Source: Apostichopus japonicus (Eukaryota > Echinodermata > Holothuroidea > Aspidochirotida > Stichopodidae). Taken from it: DNA of 64,000 bases. Position numbers and translations under genes: made by a program. The first letter of the stretch is position 1. Each line of letters begins with the position of its first letter. Below the pieces are notes generated by a model. That model was not told the origin of the DNA. It saw nothing but the letters and a program-made list of their open reading frames with translations, and did no database searches. Where the stretch lies: the NCBI RefSeq assembly GCF_037975245.1, contig NC_092573.1, positions 10,473,501 to 10,537,500 on the forward strand. Reading direction: 5' to 3'. Positions 1 to 12,319 of the stretch are shown here, piece after piece.

Positions 1-206
1 ACACGTCTGTGGCTGATGCAATCACATTCTTGACGTTATAGCTGTAGATCTGAGACACTTTATCCCGAGGTATTTGGATATCGCTGGGTAACATCGAGGT
101 AAACACTGTATTTATGCTTTCTCAGTCGCATTATATATCTGAATATGTACTAAACACATCACAAATATATACAGTTACTGTATCACTGATGGGAAGAATA
201 AACTCA

Positions 207-564
207 TTAAAGGCACTGAAGACTCGCCCCAGACCGCGTGCGGCCATCTGAAAAAGTTAACTTTCTGTTGCTTGCAAGTGACGTTTGTTTGTGTCGCTAC
301 AAAATGCAGACAGTAATGAAACGTGATACCTTTATCTTTAGCTGGACCTGAGATGTCCATCGCTGTATCGTTTGCCACTGTGCTGTGGGTATTGACCGCA
401 GCTGTATGAACTGACTGTACACTAGTGTCTAATTACCGACGGTAGCAAGCTGTGTGTGTATTTTCTGGGATCCATGGTGGTGTCTAACACTTCTGTTACA
501 CCTCATTCGAAAATAGGTCAGATTACCGGCATTAGACGTTTCTTTTTGTCTTCACACCCTTTAA
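207..564. mobile_element. MITE with TTAA ends, copy 1
   Basis: A 358-bp segment closely matching 9466-9836. The ends are TTAAAGGCACTGAAGACTC and, inverted, TTAAAGGGTGTGAAGACTC, so there is an imperfect terminal inverted repeat of about 19 bp starting with TTAA. TTAA ends suggest a piggyBac-type target, but this is inference. This copy lacks the GCGCGAG present near the right end of copy 2. There is no coding capacity. Confidence 0.75.
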
Positions 565-3500
565 TACTAAGATTTGACAATAAACTATCCATCCAATCAG
601 AAGCCGTCAAAACTTTGGTCAAGCTTGAAGGAATTGTACAAACATATAAAATGATCATTTGATCATTTGATAGAAACCATAGCCTGAATTAAAATGGATT
701 GTATGACAAAGATATGGGATTGTTAAATGTCAGGATTGTAATGGAATGGGGTTCTACGTGAAGTTCATTTCCTGAAATTAAAATTAGCCTTGGGCAAATT
801 GGGATTTCTGATCGATTGAATTGACAAGTTCCTTCTTTCTTTCTGTTTTATCTTTCGTCATCCATTCTTTTGTTTACTGTTCACAGTTGGATCATTTAAA
901 AAAAAAATCTTTCATAAAGATCTTTTAGTTGTCAAAGGTTTTAATCAAGAACATTACTGTCACAACATTGTATAAAAGGTTTGTTGAATTTAGTAATGAA
1001 AGCAACTACCTTCCTTTATAAGGGCTCAGATAGAGGGTGACGAAGAGGGAAGAGAGAGGGAGAATAGGGAGGAGGGGAAAAGGGGAGGGGTGGAGCAAGA
1101 AGAGTCAGAGGGTAAGAGTGATGCAAGGTAATGGATTTAGTAGCAGTACTGAGCATAAATCTTCTCTACAGCCATGTATAATTTATAAACATTTCATACA
1201 GAGTAAATCAAAAACAGCTGTACACACTAAAACATCCAAAAAAGGAAACCATTGGAGCCTACATGAGAGCGTTATAAAGCTCCTCGTCATCGATGTAATG
1301 CTGCTAGAAATGCAGCATCATTTCTCCAGCATTCCGTAAACAAAACAAAAACCCTGGGACTAGTCATTACTGATTCTACAATATCTGAGGTAGATGAACA
1401 ACATCCTCCTCCCACAGTCAGAGAGACGGTGGGAGTTGAGAGAGAAACCTTGAGACACGATGAATCTCAAATAATAGATGGATAGTTTGCAGTCTCCATC
1501 TATCAGTTCAAAAGGGAAAAAATATCCAATTATGGCCTTCATTATGCAAATAAGGACTACTCATCCATTAGTGACATGTAATAAGAAAACATTGATAGAG
1601 AGTTGATTTATACCTTAATTATCTTAATCCCAGACGACTGTTTCGCTGCATGCTGGCCTTACAGGCCAACTCTCCCGTATTAACAAACTACTTTTAAAAG
1701 AGAAAGTTAATTAAAGTAGGCTGTAGACTATATGATCGGCAGATAGTACAAATGGATGATTGGTGTACAAATTAAACATTTCGATGAGGCAGTGACGTAT
1801 ATAGGAAGCTGCAGTCTTAATAATATGCTTCTTGTTGTAATTTATACAATATTCAATGAACGAATTGATTTCGCATGTGCGAACGGGAATCTCACATTCT
1901 CTCAAATGTATTACAAAATAAAGTAAGGAATGGTGCTTGGGAAGTCTTATTCAAGTTTCCATCTTTTTCTGTCAGTTCATGTCAACCATTTGATTTGTAG
2001 AATGGAAGTCAACTTGAAGGCCTGAAGGACTAGAAATTACAATAATAAACAAACATTGATTACACATGGAGTGTTCTGTATCTATCTGGTGATCATATAA
2101 TAGAAAAGGAATGGAGGAAGGGGCAGGAAGGGGGATGGGGAGGAAGGGGAGGAGAGGGAAGGAAGGAAGGGGATGGGAAAGCATACACAGGCCTAAACAA
2201 AATTCATTCAAAAGTTGCAACAGATTTTTAACTTTAAACTTTTAGACATGTAGAAAGCTGGTTATAATATGTACTTGGACGACAATGATATACAGTGAGA
2301 TGATTGATGTGGGACACTGATGAGAGAAGACAAGAGATATGTAATCATGAATCATATTCGAAACTATTATGCAAATTACACTAGACCATGTTCTAAATCA
2401 CTTACTAAACAGGGAATAACTTATCCGTTATCGCATCACATATTACTATGACCAATTGGCAACTTGCTATAGAATTACACATGTAAAGCTGTTTAGGTAC
2501 TCAAAGCTACTTCAGAAAACTTGAACACTAAATTATTCCATGCTAATTCCCTGAAAATTAACTTCAATCATAATATATACTTTAATCATCCTATCCCTTC
2601 CTCCTTCTTTACCTCTCTCAACCCCCCCCCCCACCCCACCCTCTGCCTTCTCATGACAGATAGTATTGAAATCTTTTATATCTAAAATGTCAACATATTT
2701 ATACATGCTTCTTTTTGTCTTCCTTATATTTCTCCAACTTTTACTTGTAAGAAATTTGCGAAAAGCATCCTCTAACAGGAACATATGCCCCCAGAACAGA
2801 TCTTATATTTTGACAATGTGTGCTAGTAGCAAGGCCTTTTTTAATTTCATTGGATGCAGGTTGTCAGGGGTTCCCTGAAGACCTAACTAGTCCTGCTTCA
2901 TTCTTATCTCAAACTTCTAACTCTCTCTTTTAAAGCTTTCTTCTGGCAGATTTTTTAATCTCTGGAAAATTATTCCTGTTTCGTTAAAGAGACTCTCTGA
3001 TATGATCGGACTGCCTTTAACCAAAAAACTTCCAGAATGAGAAATAATTTCTGAATACAATTTGAGAAACAGAAATGTATTTTTGCAGAATTAACTTCCT
3101 GTGTTGATAAGGTGACTTGCACATAATGAAGAAAGAAATAAGATAATTTGAGCTCACTCATTGGGAGGATGTTTTTAGCTCCTCAATTGTTGCCTTCCCA
3201 CATAACTGGGAATAATTCAAAGTTCAACTTTTGGGTAGCAGTTTTGAAGGCTCTGAATTGCATCCCTTGTAAAATACTTCTGTTCCTATGTAAAAGAATT
3301 ACTATACACTTGTATAGCAATGTGGACATTTTACATAGCATTTTGCCCATTTTACATAGCATTTTGCGATGAGATACCGGATAAAATATTCCCAGACATA
3401 TCATACCTGCCAACTCTCACAGTATTACCACAAGACTTGAGACTCAGCTCTATGTATACTCTCAAGGTAGGATCTCCAAATCTCACACGTTAACACCACA

Positions 3501-4944
3501 AACTGGTAAAACATGATGGAAGAGCAAATTTTGCATATTTTGTGTAAAACTATGTATTTGACTTTTAGTCACATTTTATAAAATATTTTGTAAAATATCC
3601 AAGTTTCTGGCATCAATCTCCCTAGTTCATCAATTTGCACAAAGTGTCTGCTTACAAAAGAGGATTAAAGAATGTGATATAGGTTATCTTTCTCTACACA
3701 AATTTGGTCCCCCGTTTTAGAGATTTTAAAGGAAATATATGGACGATCTCTTTAAGTCACGGTTATGTTAACCGCTTTCAGGCTACTGGATGCAACGATG
3801 CAAAACATTAGTGAACATAATTCACAGCCGTGGAGCATGTTGGGTACATGCATTTTACATTCCCAGGATTGATAAATGCCTGAGTAAAGAGTTGGTTGGT
3901 TTTAACATAATTGAGCCTGGACAAGCAGACGGTAGTTATTGCCAAGTTTATTCTAGCTGGCTGAGGGCTGGCCTGCATCTGTTGATAATTACATTAGTCT
4001 ACCAGTTTTAATTTATATTTCTCTGGCAGCTTAAAACAGATGTCTGCTTCAGACTGAGAAATACTGGTCCAAATAAGAAGCTACAAAATTTTAGATCAGA
4101 AACTTTTAGAGCGAGTCATCAAACCAAATACCACGAGAAAGATGGTACAAACACAAAAAACACAAACATTAAATAGATCCATGATCTATAGTCAAATCAT
4201 AGAATTAGGAAGTGAGATTGTATCTTTAAAAACAGATGCTGCCATGTTACTATTCCAATGTCAGAAGGAACCCTGACAGTGGAGGATGCCACAACAACTC
4301 ATACTTCACAGCCATAGATTTCAAAGTTTGTGAGAATAATACTTATCAAATGATTTTACAAAAGAATGCTACAACAATTTGTCCTAACTTATCTACTTGA
4401 GTTGATCCACTAACGTTTAGACCCACGACCCACAACATGCCATAAGGACTGAGCTACAACCCATTAAATCCTCACAACCAATGCTCAGATTGCATGACAA
4501 CTATAGCTTGGACTTTTGACTTGATATTAAAAGAATAACCTAATCGAACATGGACAGCAAGCTCTGAAAAGCATAGATAAAACTTCAATTCCGATGTCTG
4601 GAAATGCTTTGGGGCAAGAAACTGAAAAAGTTGCCATAGTTTGCAGACAATCCATCAACATCTACGCTGGAAACCTGTCCCACTAGCATGTTTCATGATT
4701 TATGTACATACTGTTGTAAATTAGCTAAATTAAGTTATTCTTACTATTAGGCATGGGGGGGGGGGGGAGGGGTTGAATAGAGAGGGTTGATGGATGGAGG
4801 AGAAAGTTGGCAGATGGTTAGAGTTACTGGCAACCAACTAGACTTTATACCCCAAAACTTCAATACTATTTATGTCATCACAGATAAGTGTTGTAAGAGA
4901 AGAAATGATATGCAACTCGACAATGGACATCCATCAACTACAGA
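565..4944. other. No gene seen
   Basis: AT-rich sequence. It holds a purine-rich stretch (about 1034-1110), a GGAAGG-type stretch (2111-2176), a C-run (2622-2634), the dispersed fragment at 3218 and a 13-G run (4755-4767). Reading frames are short, without domains or flanking splice signals I could connect. Confidence 0.5.
3218..3291 (+). repeat. Dispersed repeat fragment, copy 1
   Basis: Aligns with 25258-25334: GTAGCAGTT.TGAA..CTCTGAA..CATCCCTT.TAAA and, further on, CCTATGTA. The copies are diverged and their outer limits are unclear. Confidence 0.45.
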
Positions 4945-4952
4945 CTTGTTCC

Positions 4953-5712
4953 GGGGCTATGTCAATGTTCCCAGGGTCCAATGTTCCCAGGGCTCGATGT
5001 TCCCAGGGTCCATTGTTCCCAGGCCCCAGGGTTCGATGTTTCCAGGGTTCGATGTTCCCAGGGTTCGATGTTCCCAGGGTCCAATGTTCCCAGGGTTCGA
5101 TGTTCCCAGGGTTCGATGTTCCCAGGGTCCATTGTTCCCAAGGTTCTTTGTTCCCAGGGTCCACTGTTCCCAGGGTCCGATGTTCCCAGGGTTCGATGTT
5201 CCCAGGGTTCGATGTTCCCAGGGTTTGATGTCCCTTTTTTTCAAAAATCACCCGAAGGGACGTTGTTCAGTAAGAGCCGCACAGAAGTGTTGACCTGAGA
5301 GTCCAGAGTTCCACGAGGCCGAGAATTAAGAGGGTCCCGCTTTGGTGCTGCCCGACCGTGCTCGGGGACAGGCTCAGACCCTGGGAACATCGAACCATGG
5401 GAATATCGAGCCCTGGGAACATCGGACCCTGGGAACATTGGACCCTGGGAACATAGAACCCTGGGAACATTGAACCCTGGGAACATAGAACCCTGGGAAC
5501 ATAGAACCCTGGGAACATCGAACCTTGGGAACATCGAACCCTGGGAACATGGATATTTCTGGGAACATCGAACCCTGGGAACAACGAACCTTGGGAACAT
5601 CGAACCCTGGGAACAACGAACCTCGTATTCATCGTCAGCCATTGAAATAACACGAAAACGGGGAATATCGAACCCTGGGAACATTGAACCCCGGGAACAT
5701 CGGGTAGACCCC
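4953..5712. mobile_element. Foldback element with inverted 16-bp minisatellite arms
   Basis: Left arm 4953-5228 consists of about 16 tandem copies of a 16-bp unit (GTTCGATGTTCCCAGG and variants). Right arm 5380-5712 holds the same unit in inverse orientation. About 150 bp of unique core lies between them. The ends are related inverted repeats (GGGGCTA.. and ..TAGACCCC), and the 8-bp direct repeat CTTGTTCC flanks the element (4945-4952, 5713-5720). Because the unit is not a multiple of three and lacks stops, long repetitive frames exist on both strands (MFPGFDVPRV-type and GNIEPWEHRTL-type repeats). These are by-products, not genes. The architecture is that of foldback/TU-type transposons. Confidence 0.8.
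5229..5379. other. Unique core of the 16-bp foldback element
   Basis: About 150 bp without the 16-bp unit, moderately GC-rich, between the inverted arrays. No gene or RNA signature is seen. Confidence 0.5.
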
Positions 5713-5833
5713 CTTGTTCCATCTTGCAGTAATCAACAGCTTAAAGGAAGTCCAACATTCCACTTTAATTATGACAATATGTTTGTTAAAGTGGGCAAAA
5801 GGAATTCAGTCCATTGCTATCATCTCTCTAACC

Positions 5834-6065
5834 CCAGTTCTATCCTCTAACTCCCATCCTCTCATAACCACTGTTCCTTCACCTTAATCCCACATCATCT
5901 TCTTTGCCCTCCTCCAACCCTCATCCCTTTCCCTCCCATCCCCTCACTCTCATTCTGATCCCTCCCCTACACAGCTATCCCATCGTAATCCATCCCATCC
6001 TTCACACCACCCTACCTTACACTCTTCAAATTTCTCCCACCCCCCTCCCCCTCTCCCCAAGTTAT
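5834..6065. repeat. Pyrimidine-rich low-complexity stretch
   Basis: CCCATCC/CCCTC-type sequence over about 230 bp. The open frame in it is a by-product. Confidence 0.8.
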
Positions 6066-6631
6066 CCTTTTTGCTCATCCTGTGATATAGTTTACATATT
6101 TTACCCAGGAAGTTTCAACCTTTACCAGTTATTATGTTCCCAATACATTCTTCTCTCTTTTCTTTTCTTTTTTTGAAAATTTGGGTCAGGTAAATCCAGG
6201 TTTAACTGGAACGCTACTACACTTGTAGGCTAGAAAGTCCTTCCACACCAAGGTAATAAATTTATTGTTATATATCTATATGATCAAGTCAGACAGTAAG
6301 GAAACTGATTCTTCAATAGAAAAGGTACAATGGGTAGATATACAGTAAGTTTGACACCATAAGTCAAGTGCTTAACTTGACCCCTCCCCCCATTCAGTTA
6401 ATTCCCAATTCAGCTTTGAAATCTGATCACAAACCCATTTCATCTGACTGAAGCTGCCTACTACACCTCCTATCCACCTGAGGACACCCTGCCTAACCAC
6501 CACAGACAAGGCCTCTGTCAACACTCTTGTCTGCTGGAATTAACAAGTAGATTTACAGTATGATGTATGTCCTGACCTTTCCGATCTTGCACACTAGAGG
6601 GTTATAAACTAACCCACAGCATAAACTATAT

Positions 6632-6634
<3 letters not shown>

Positions 6635-6699
<65 letters not shown>
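6635..6699. repeat. (TA)n microsatellite
   Basis: About 65 bp of uninterrupted TA. Confidence 0.95.
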
Positions 6700-6702
<3 letters not shown>

Positions 6703-6931
6703 TATATTTACCTCCAATTCATTAACATAAAGTCTGTTCAAAGTATCCCTTTCGAGATCCGGCTTTAGGAATCACAAATGATTTTCGAGTTGGTTAGCAT
6801 CGTGTTCGATCTCTAGAGTAGGCCAAATATGTCACCAAAAACAGAACTAGTATTGTTCGATACAGGCATCAAACGCCTACAGTGAAATAACGACCTTCCT
6901 TACCAGTTTCAAACCTCTGGACATACAATCA

Positions 6932-7045
6932 GCGTCCATGGCCTAGGTGGTTAGGGTGTCCGCGGTCACAGGCCCATGTTAGAATCCCAGTGGAGGCTGG
7001 AAGTTTTCTCACTGTTCTGGATTTTCCTTCTCATTACATTTTCAA

Positions 7046-7046
<1 letters not shown>
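6932..7046 (+). mobile_element. tRNA-derived SINE with AT-rich tail
   Basis: The head resembles a tRNA gene: TGGCCTAGGTGGTTAGGGTG (box A region) and GTTAGAATCCC (box B), then a body GTGGAGGCTGGAAGTTTTCTC. The 3' end is followed by an (AT)n tail at 7047-7084. There is no CCA end or proper anticodon stem, so it is a retroposed SINE and not a tRNA gene. Confidence 0.65.
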
Positions 7047-7080
<34 letters not shown>

Positions 7081-7084
7081 TAGA
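7047..7084. repeat. (AT)n tail of the SINE
   Basis: AT dinucleotides interrupted once by GT; the tail of the SINE at 6932. Confidence 0.8.
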
Positions 7085-8186
7085 AATCGATATTTATATA
7101 GATATGCATGTCAAGGTTCAAGAGTAAATTCAGAGATGGAAATTAGTAAAAGCAAGAGAGTATAGAAGGGGAGTTTTTCTTCCTTTCTCAGTTCTCTCCT
7201 ATTCCTCTCTCTTCACTTATCCAGTTTGTCACTTTCTCTACCGTGTGCAAGTTGCAATTAAAACAAAAATTTGGGTGGGGGGGGGGAGGGGAAGAGTGGA
7301 GTAAGAAAAGTCCTCCTGATTCCTGATTAAGTTCCATCCCCTCTTCCTTTCTTCTTTCTCACCTCTTGAATCCCAAATCAAGACCTCTTGAACCCTTGTA
7401 CTGAGTTCAGATGAAAGAGGAGATGGAGGGAGGGGGAGGGGAGATCACTTGTTGACTAATATTCAAACTGAGGCGGAAGTTGCCTTGAAGTTGACCGACT
7501 GGCAGGATCTAATAAACCTGCATCAGCTTCCTTACAAAACACTCTTTTAAAATTACTAAATAGTAAACTTGCTCTTCCAAATCCCCAAACCACAGAATAT
7601 TGCAATTAACCTCAATTACACTATACAAAAGCAGACCAAACATTTACCTGCCCTTAAACTATTTCATAAACATGCTAGCAAGCTACCACAGAAATTTTGT
7701 TCTTATTATAAGTTACTCAGACTAAATAAGTTATGAGCTTTTCTATCAGGCACCTGGGAATATTTCCCTAGGTCTCTGTGTTGTCACCATACAGCCAGTC
7801 AGGTCAAATCATAGAAAACCAATAACTATATCAATCATTCAGTAATAATAGTCAGATATGACCCATTATGTACATGCAGTCTACTGATGAAAGGAGTTTG
7901 TTGTGAGGAGGAGAATTGACCAAATGATGAGTAAGGGTGATGTTAAGGGATAAACAACATCAACCCTTGGGAACACTGCTGTGGCCAGCAACAAAACAGT
8001 TTCTCTCTGACCTATTTCCTGTTTGTCATTTCATTGGAAGCACAGAGGAATTTACACTTTAAGTTTTAAGGTATTTTTTTACTCAAGTTCAAATTTAATA
8101 ATTACTGTAGTTTATGACCATGCTCTTAGTTGACCGGATACTTATGTAGGAACACTTCTTCATCCTAAGTTGTTTTTCTTCATCCT
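7085..8186. other. No gene seen
   Basis: Contains a G-run near 7276-7288 and a GGAGGG stretch near 7420-7442. Nothing else was recognised. Confidence 0.5.
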
Positions 8187-8398
8187 GTTTTCTGCAAAAT
8201 GGTGAGGGAACAAGCTGTTTCGCTTCAAAATGGTGGGAGGACGAGACTTTTGCTTCAAAATTGTGGGTGGACGAGCCGTTTCGTTTCTAAAGGTGGGTGG
8301 ACAAGCCATTTTGCGTCAAAATGGTGGGGCATGAGCAGTTTCGCTTCAAAATGGTGGGGGAAAAGCCATTTTGCTTCAAAATGGTGGCGGGGGGACAA
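8187..8398. repeat. 33-bp minisatellite, about six copies
   Basis: Unit close to TTTCGCTTCAAAATGGTGGG plus GGACGAGCCG, diverged between copies. It encodes a run of similar peptides (WGKSHFASKW) by chance because the unit is a multiple of three. Not a gene. Confidence 0.75.
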
Positions 8399-8399
8399 A

Positions 8400-8835
8400 C
8401 CAAATGATAGCATAACTCGGAAAATAACATGACAGACCCAGCAGCAGAGATCCTGACAAGATACCCAACCCTCCTGCCCCCTCCCCCCCCCAACACATGC
8501 TAGATAACAGGAGAAAAATACTGACCTAGATGTTAATGGCAGAGAGTATCATCTCAAACAGTTTATCAGTTGTCATGATTATGATTGTGATTGTAAACCA
8601 TATGATAGCATAACTTGGAAAGCAAGGTGACAGACCCAGCAGTTAGAGTTCCTGGAAAGATACCCCACCCCCACATAAAGGAGTAAAATACTGACCTAGA
8701 TGTTAATGGCAGAGAGTATCTTCTCAATCAGTTTATCAGTTGTCATCACTGTGATTGTAAACCATATGATAGCATGGTGCCTTGGACAGCAACATGACAG
8801 ACCATATGAAGCAGCAGCGATCTTGACAAGATATT
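8400..8835. repeat. Tandem repeat of 160-200 bp, about 2.3 copies
   Basis: Copies start at ATGATAGCATAAC near 8404, 8602 and 8765. They share GACAGACCCAGCAG, ACTGACCTAGATGTTAATGG and CAGTTTATCAGTTGTCAT. Length differences come from a C-rich run in the first copy. It directly follows the 33-bp minisatellite. Confidence 0.8.
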
Positions 8836-11129
8836 TCAACGATCCATTCATCATCTAGGAATCCCATTTCCAGGGTCAGAAGGAGATTATAACACTGCCA
8901 CAAACAAACCAAAACCCTTCACTTTGACCTGTTTCTAAGCTGACCTACAAACTATAACATCTTTTCCTTCTTCTTTTTCTTTCTGACAAGATTTGTTTAA
9001 AATTCCAGACCTTTCCGGAAGATTGTTGAAAGAAGTATTGTGCATGTGAAGAATAACATTCGGGTGTTACTGTGTCTTCCATATGGTAACCCTATTGTAA
9101 GGTGAAACTCCACAGCAGCTCAACTGTTGAAGGACAGTTTCATGTATTCAAGAAAATCTGTTTTGTGTAGAAATCATGCCACAGATTTGTGATAAACACC
9201 AACTTAGAGAACAAAAAGTCTGCAGGCCAGACAAATTTGAATTGCTATGAAAGTTTGAGTTTATGCATATGGCTATTAAAGTAGAAAAAAGGTGTCAGGG
9301 CAGAAGGCTGAAAATGGAATTGCTAAAGCTGCTTGTTTTTCAGGATTCTTTAAATAAAAAACATTAAAAAAAAACAATTAAATTTGACCATGATGAACAG
9401 TACAATTATTGACCTGCAAACTATAGCGATTTCACGAAATGATGCTTAGCAACCAGTAAAATGACTTAAAGGCATTGAAGAGTCTCCCCAAACCGTGTGC
9501 GGCCATCTGAAAAAGTTAACTTTCTGTTGCTTGCAAGTGACGTTTTGTTCGTGTTGCTACAAAATGCAGACAGTAATGAACGTAATACCTTAATTGTTAT
9601 CTTTAGCTGGACCTGAGATGTCCATCTCTGTATCGTTTGTGTACTGTGCTGTGGGTATTGACCGCAGCTGTATGTACTGACTGTACACTAGTGTCTAATT
9701 ACCGACGGTAGCAAGCTGTGTGTGTATTTTCTGGGATCGATGGTGGTGTCTAACACTTCTGTTACACCTCATTCGAAACTAGGTCAGATTACCGGCATTA
9801 GACGTTTCTTTTTGCGCGAGTCTTCACACCCTTTAAAGAGATGAGCAAGCTGGTAAAAGCATCAATCACATCAACTGGTGAGTCATGTGCACCTCCTTCC
9901 TTCTCCTACTGTATCCCATCATCCTCTAAAAAAAAAAACATCTTCATCACGACAACGCGATAGATGCACGAAGCATTAAGTCAGCTAGCTCCCTACATCA
10001 GGCAGAGTAGACAGCAGATGAGAGAATGGGTTCTGAATTTATGACCTGGTCTTCATGTTTAGTCGTCTACCCATAAAAGGTAAAAGAAGCGCTCATCACC
10101 AGCAGACCTAGAATTTTAAGGCAGCTGTAATCAATTCATGAATGAGTGAGTGTACTGGGTTACTATATACTGACTCTCCACCAGGCTCTGGTTTATTTTT
10201 GAGGTCTTAAGTTTGGCTGAATGTATATATTTATATCAGAAAACAATTATAGGAACGGATGCCGGAGGAATCTTGATGAACTCGCTTTCCGCAGAAGAAC
10301 AGAAAGGAGGAAAATGGATGGATTTCCGAGGTTATACTAGCCGTATCTACTTGGGAGAAGGGCAGAAGGCTGAAAGGATGTGTGGAGAAAGAAGATGGGG
10401 AGGGAGGCAAGAACGTGTTGGGGTATAAATTAATGTTAAGGTTTGCGTAGACAGCACCTCAGACCACGGTAGCATTAATTAACATAAATTGACAATCAAT
10501 TTAAAATGAGAGCATCAGGCATTGCATTGGTAGCTGTGAACTGTCAAGTTTGTGCCAGTTTGACATATTTGGTTCTTTTGCATCACTCCTCTTTAAAAAA
10601 GAAGAAAAACCAATGTCTTTGCTTAGATTGTCTTTTTTCCTTGCTCTATGATAAAAAAAAAAAAAAAATCTATGTACTAAATTACAACAAAAACAGACAG
10701 ATGAAGAGAGACATGAGAACCTGGGGATTTTGGTGACACTAGTCCCAGTCTTCAAGGTTACACATGTATGTAGCCAGCAGAATATGCATTTCTGAAGCAA
10801 TTATAGAAAGATTTTTAAAAGCGAGGGTATGGTGTCAGACTTAACCGATGGTGCCTAACAGCGTGATTACTGAATACAGAAATGAGAAACCAGTATAATA
10901 CTTTATTAGTTGATTAGAATTTATCCAGTGGCATCTTTAGCAATAAGGTGTCATACTATTAGACAACTGATATTTGGGGATAGGAGAGGTTTTTGCCCTG
11001 AAAGGAAAGTTAAACGATCCTTTGGGAGTACTATTTCAGGATATCAGCGGATCGTCCTACTGTAGCTCAGCAAAGATATTGAATCTTTAAATTATCAGAT
11101 ATGAGCTCACCATGAAGTTTGAATTCAAA
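8836..11129. other. No gene seen
   Basis: Apart from the MITE copy at 9466, nothing was recognised. A 71-codon frame at 10213-10428 lacks a convincing context. Confidence 0.5.
9466..9836. mobile_element. MITE with TTAA ends, copy 2
   Basis: 371 bp, same orientation and roughly 94% identical by eye to 207-564, with small indels. Starts TTAAAGGCATTGAAGAGTC and ends GAGTCTTCACACCCTTTAA. The sequence outside the two copies is unrelated, which sets the element limits. Confidence 0.75.
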
Positions 11130-11226
11130 GGTTAGTTTAGTTTATTTATTTGTTTGCCACAAAAGTACAAAGTGGAGGGAAGTCTTCCATAAAGCTTAAA
11201 AGCTTAACAATGTGGAAGACTCCCTG

Positions 11227-11260
11227 AAGAAAGAAAAGAAAAGAAAAGAAAAGAAAAAAC
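11227..11260. repeat. (AAAAG)n microsatellite
   Basis: Five to six AAAAG/AAAGA units in the 3' part of the LINE copy. Confidence 0.9.
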
Positions 11261-11359
11261 AAAATATATATATGTGTATGAATACATACATAGATATAAG
11301 TACATCTTAAATGTTCAATATATATATAGTAATTACATACAGGTATAATTTAGTTTTAG

Positions 11360-12094
11360 TCAGTAACTAGCTATTATTTCCTTACAAAACCACTTCTTAA
11401 AGGAAGTGACTGACTTTTTACTCTTTAAATCGTTCATTAGAAGATTCCATGTTTTTGTTGCACGGTTTTGTAGGCTTAAAGTTCCAATGGTGGTATTGTA
11501 TAGATTATAGTGGGCATGATTAGCATGCCTCGTGTTATGATTATGTACATCTCTGTTACTGGTTAAAAAATTGTCAAAGGCAGCTGGTAGTAATCCATTC
11601 CAGGTCTTGTAGGCAAATAATGCAAGCTTAACTTTGATGAGATCGTGCAATTTTAGTAAGTTGAGTTTCTTAAATAGGGGACTGGTGTGCTCACGTGGGG
11701 CTGAGTGTGTTATGTGGCGAATGGCTGCCTTTTGGAGTATTATAAGATTGTTAAGGTTGGTGTTGTATGTACCAGACCAAATAATGGAACAATAAGTGAG
11801 ATGCAGGACAACCAGGGTCTGGTATAGTGTTCTGAGTATGTTTTCCGATAGATAATATTTCAACTTAGATAATATGCCAACATTCCGTGCAATTATACTG
11901 CAAATAGTTGAAATATGGTTGCGCCAGCTAAGTTTACAATCAATATATACACCTAAAAACTTAGTAGTATTAACTTGCTTAATTATTTTCCCATCCATAC
12001 ATATATCTTTATTCCAAATAAGAGTATTGCGAGTATTAAAGACAATGTAATTACTTTTTTGTACATTTAGTGATAATTTGTTGGCTGAAACCAA
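11360..12094 (-). pseudogene. Reverse transcriptase C-terminal fragment
   Basis: A 244-codon open frame with non-LTR RT motifs: SLNVQKSNYIVF, TKFLGVYIDCKLSWRNHI (the conserved FLGV-D--L-W-HI block), LRTLYQTLVVLHLTYCSIIW and LQKAAIRHIT, then the HNHNTRHA-type C-terminus ending in a stop at 11360. The catalytic FADD block is upstream and missing. At 12094 a one-base loss shifts the frame from the preceding coding sequence, so no natural start codon exists. This is non-functional. Confidence 0.85.
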
Positions 12095-12319
12095 TTACAG
12101 AATTTATTTAATTCATTTGACACGTAGTTGATGAACTTGCTGTACATATTTTGGTTTCAGATCAAAGTATTATTCATGTTTCAACCAGCAATAACCTTGA
12201 TGCAGTACTTGAACGACCCTAAAATTTGACATACATTTTGTAAAAAACTATAGGAGCTGTAAATTTTTTAAAAGATTGAGTAGAGATTAATTATGATGAT
12301 ATCTTCACTTGTGGTCTTT

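Larger units (their letters stand above)
11130..12165 (-). mobile_element. 5'-truncated non-LTR retrotransposon (Jockey/CR1-like)
   Basis: The minus strand carries the C-terminal part of a reverse transcriptase, a 3' untranslated part with a GAAAA microsatellite, and a tail-like end AAACAAATAAATAAACTAAA near 11133-11152. At the upstream side, frame continuity (YSKFINYVSNELNKFCNWF) stops around 12160, suggesting 5' truncation. Length and truncation are typical of dead-on-arrival LINE copies. Confidence 0.75.

Noticed and set aside
4787-5722. Several 80-170 codon frames with MFPG/GNIEPW repeats
   Set aside because: They are products of the 16-bp repeat in all frames and on both strands, and start or stop outside any plausible exon.
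6553-6741. IYIYIY-type frames at TA repeats (also 13492, 34728)
   Set aside because: Direct translation of TA microsatellites.
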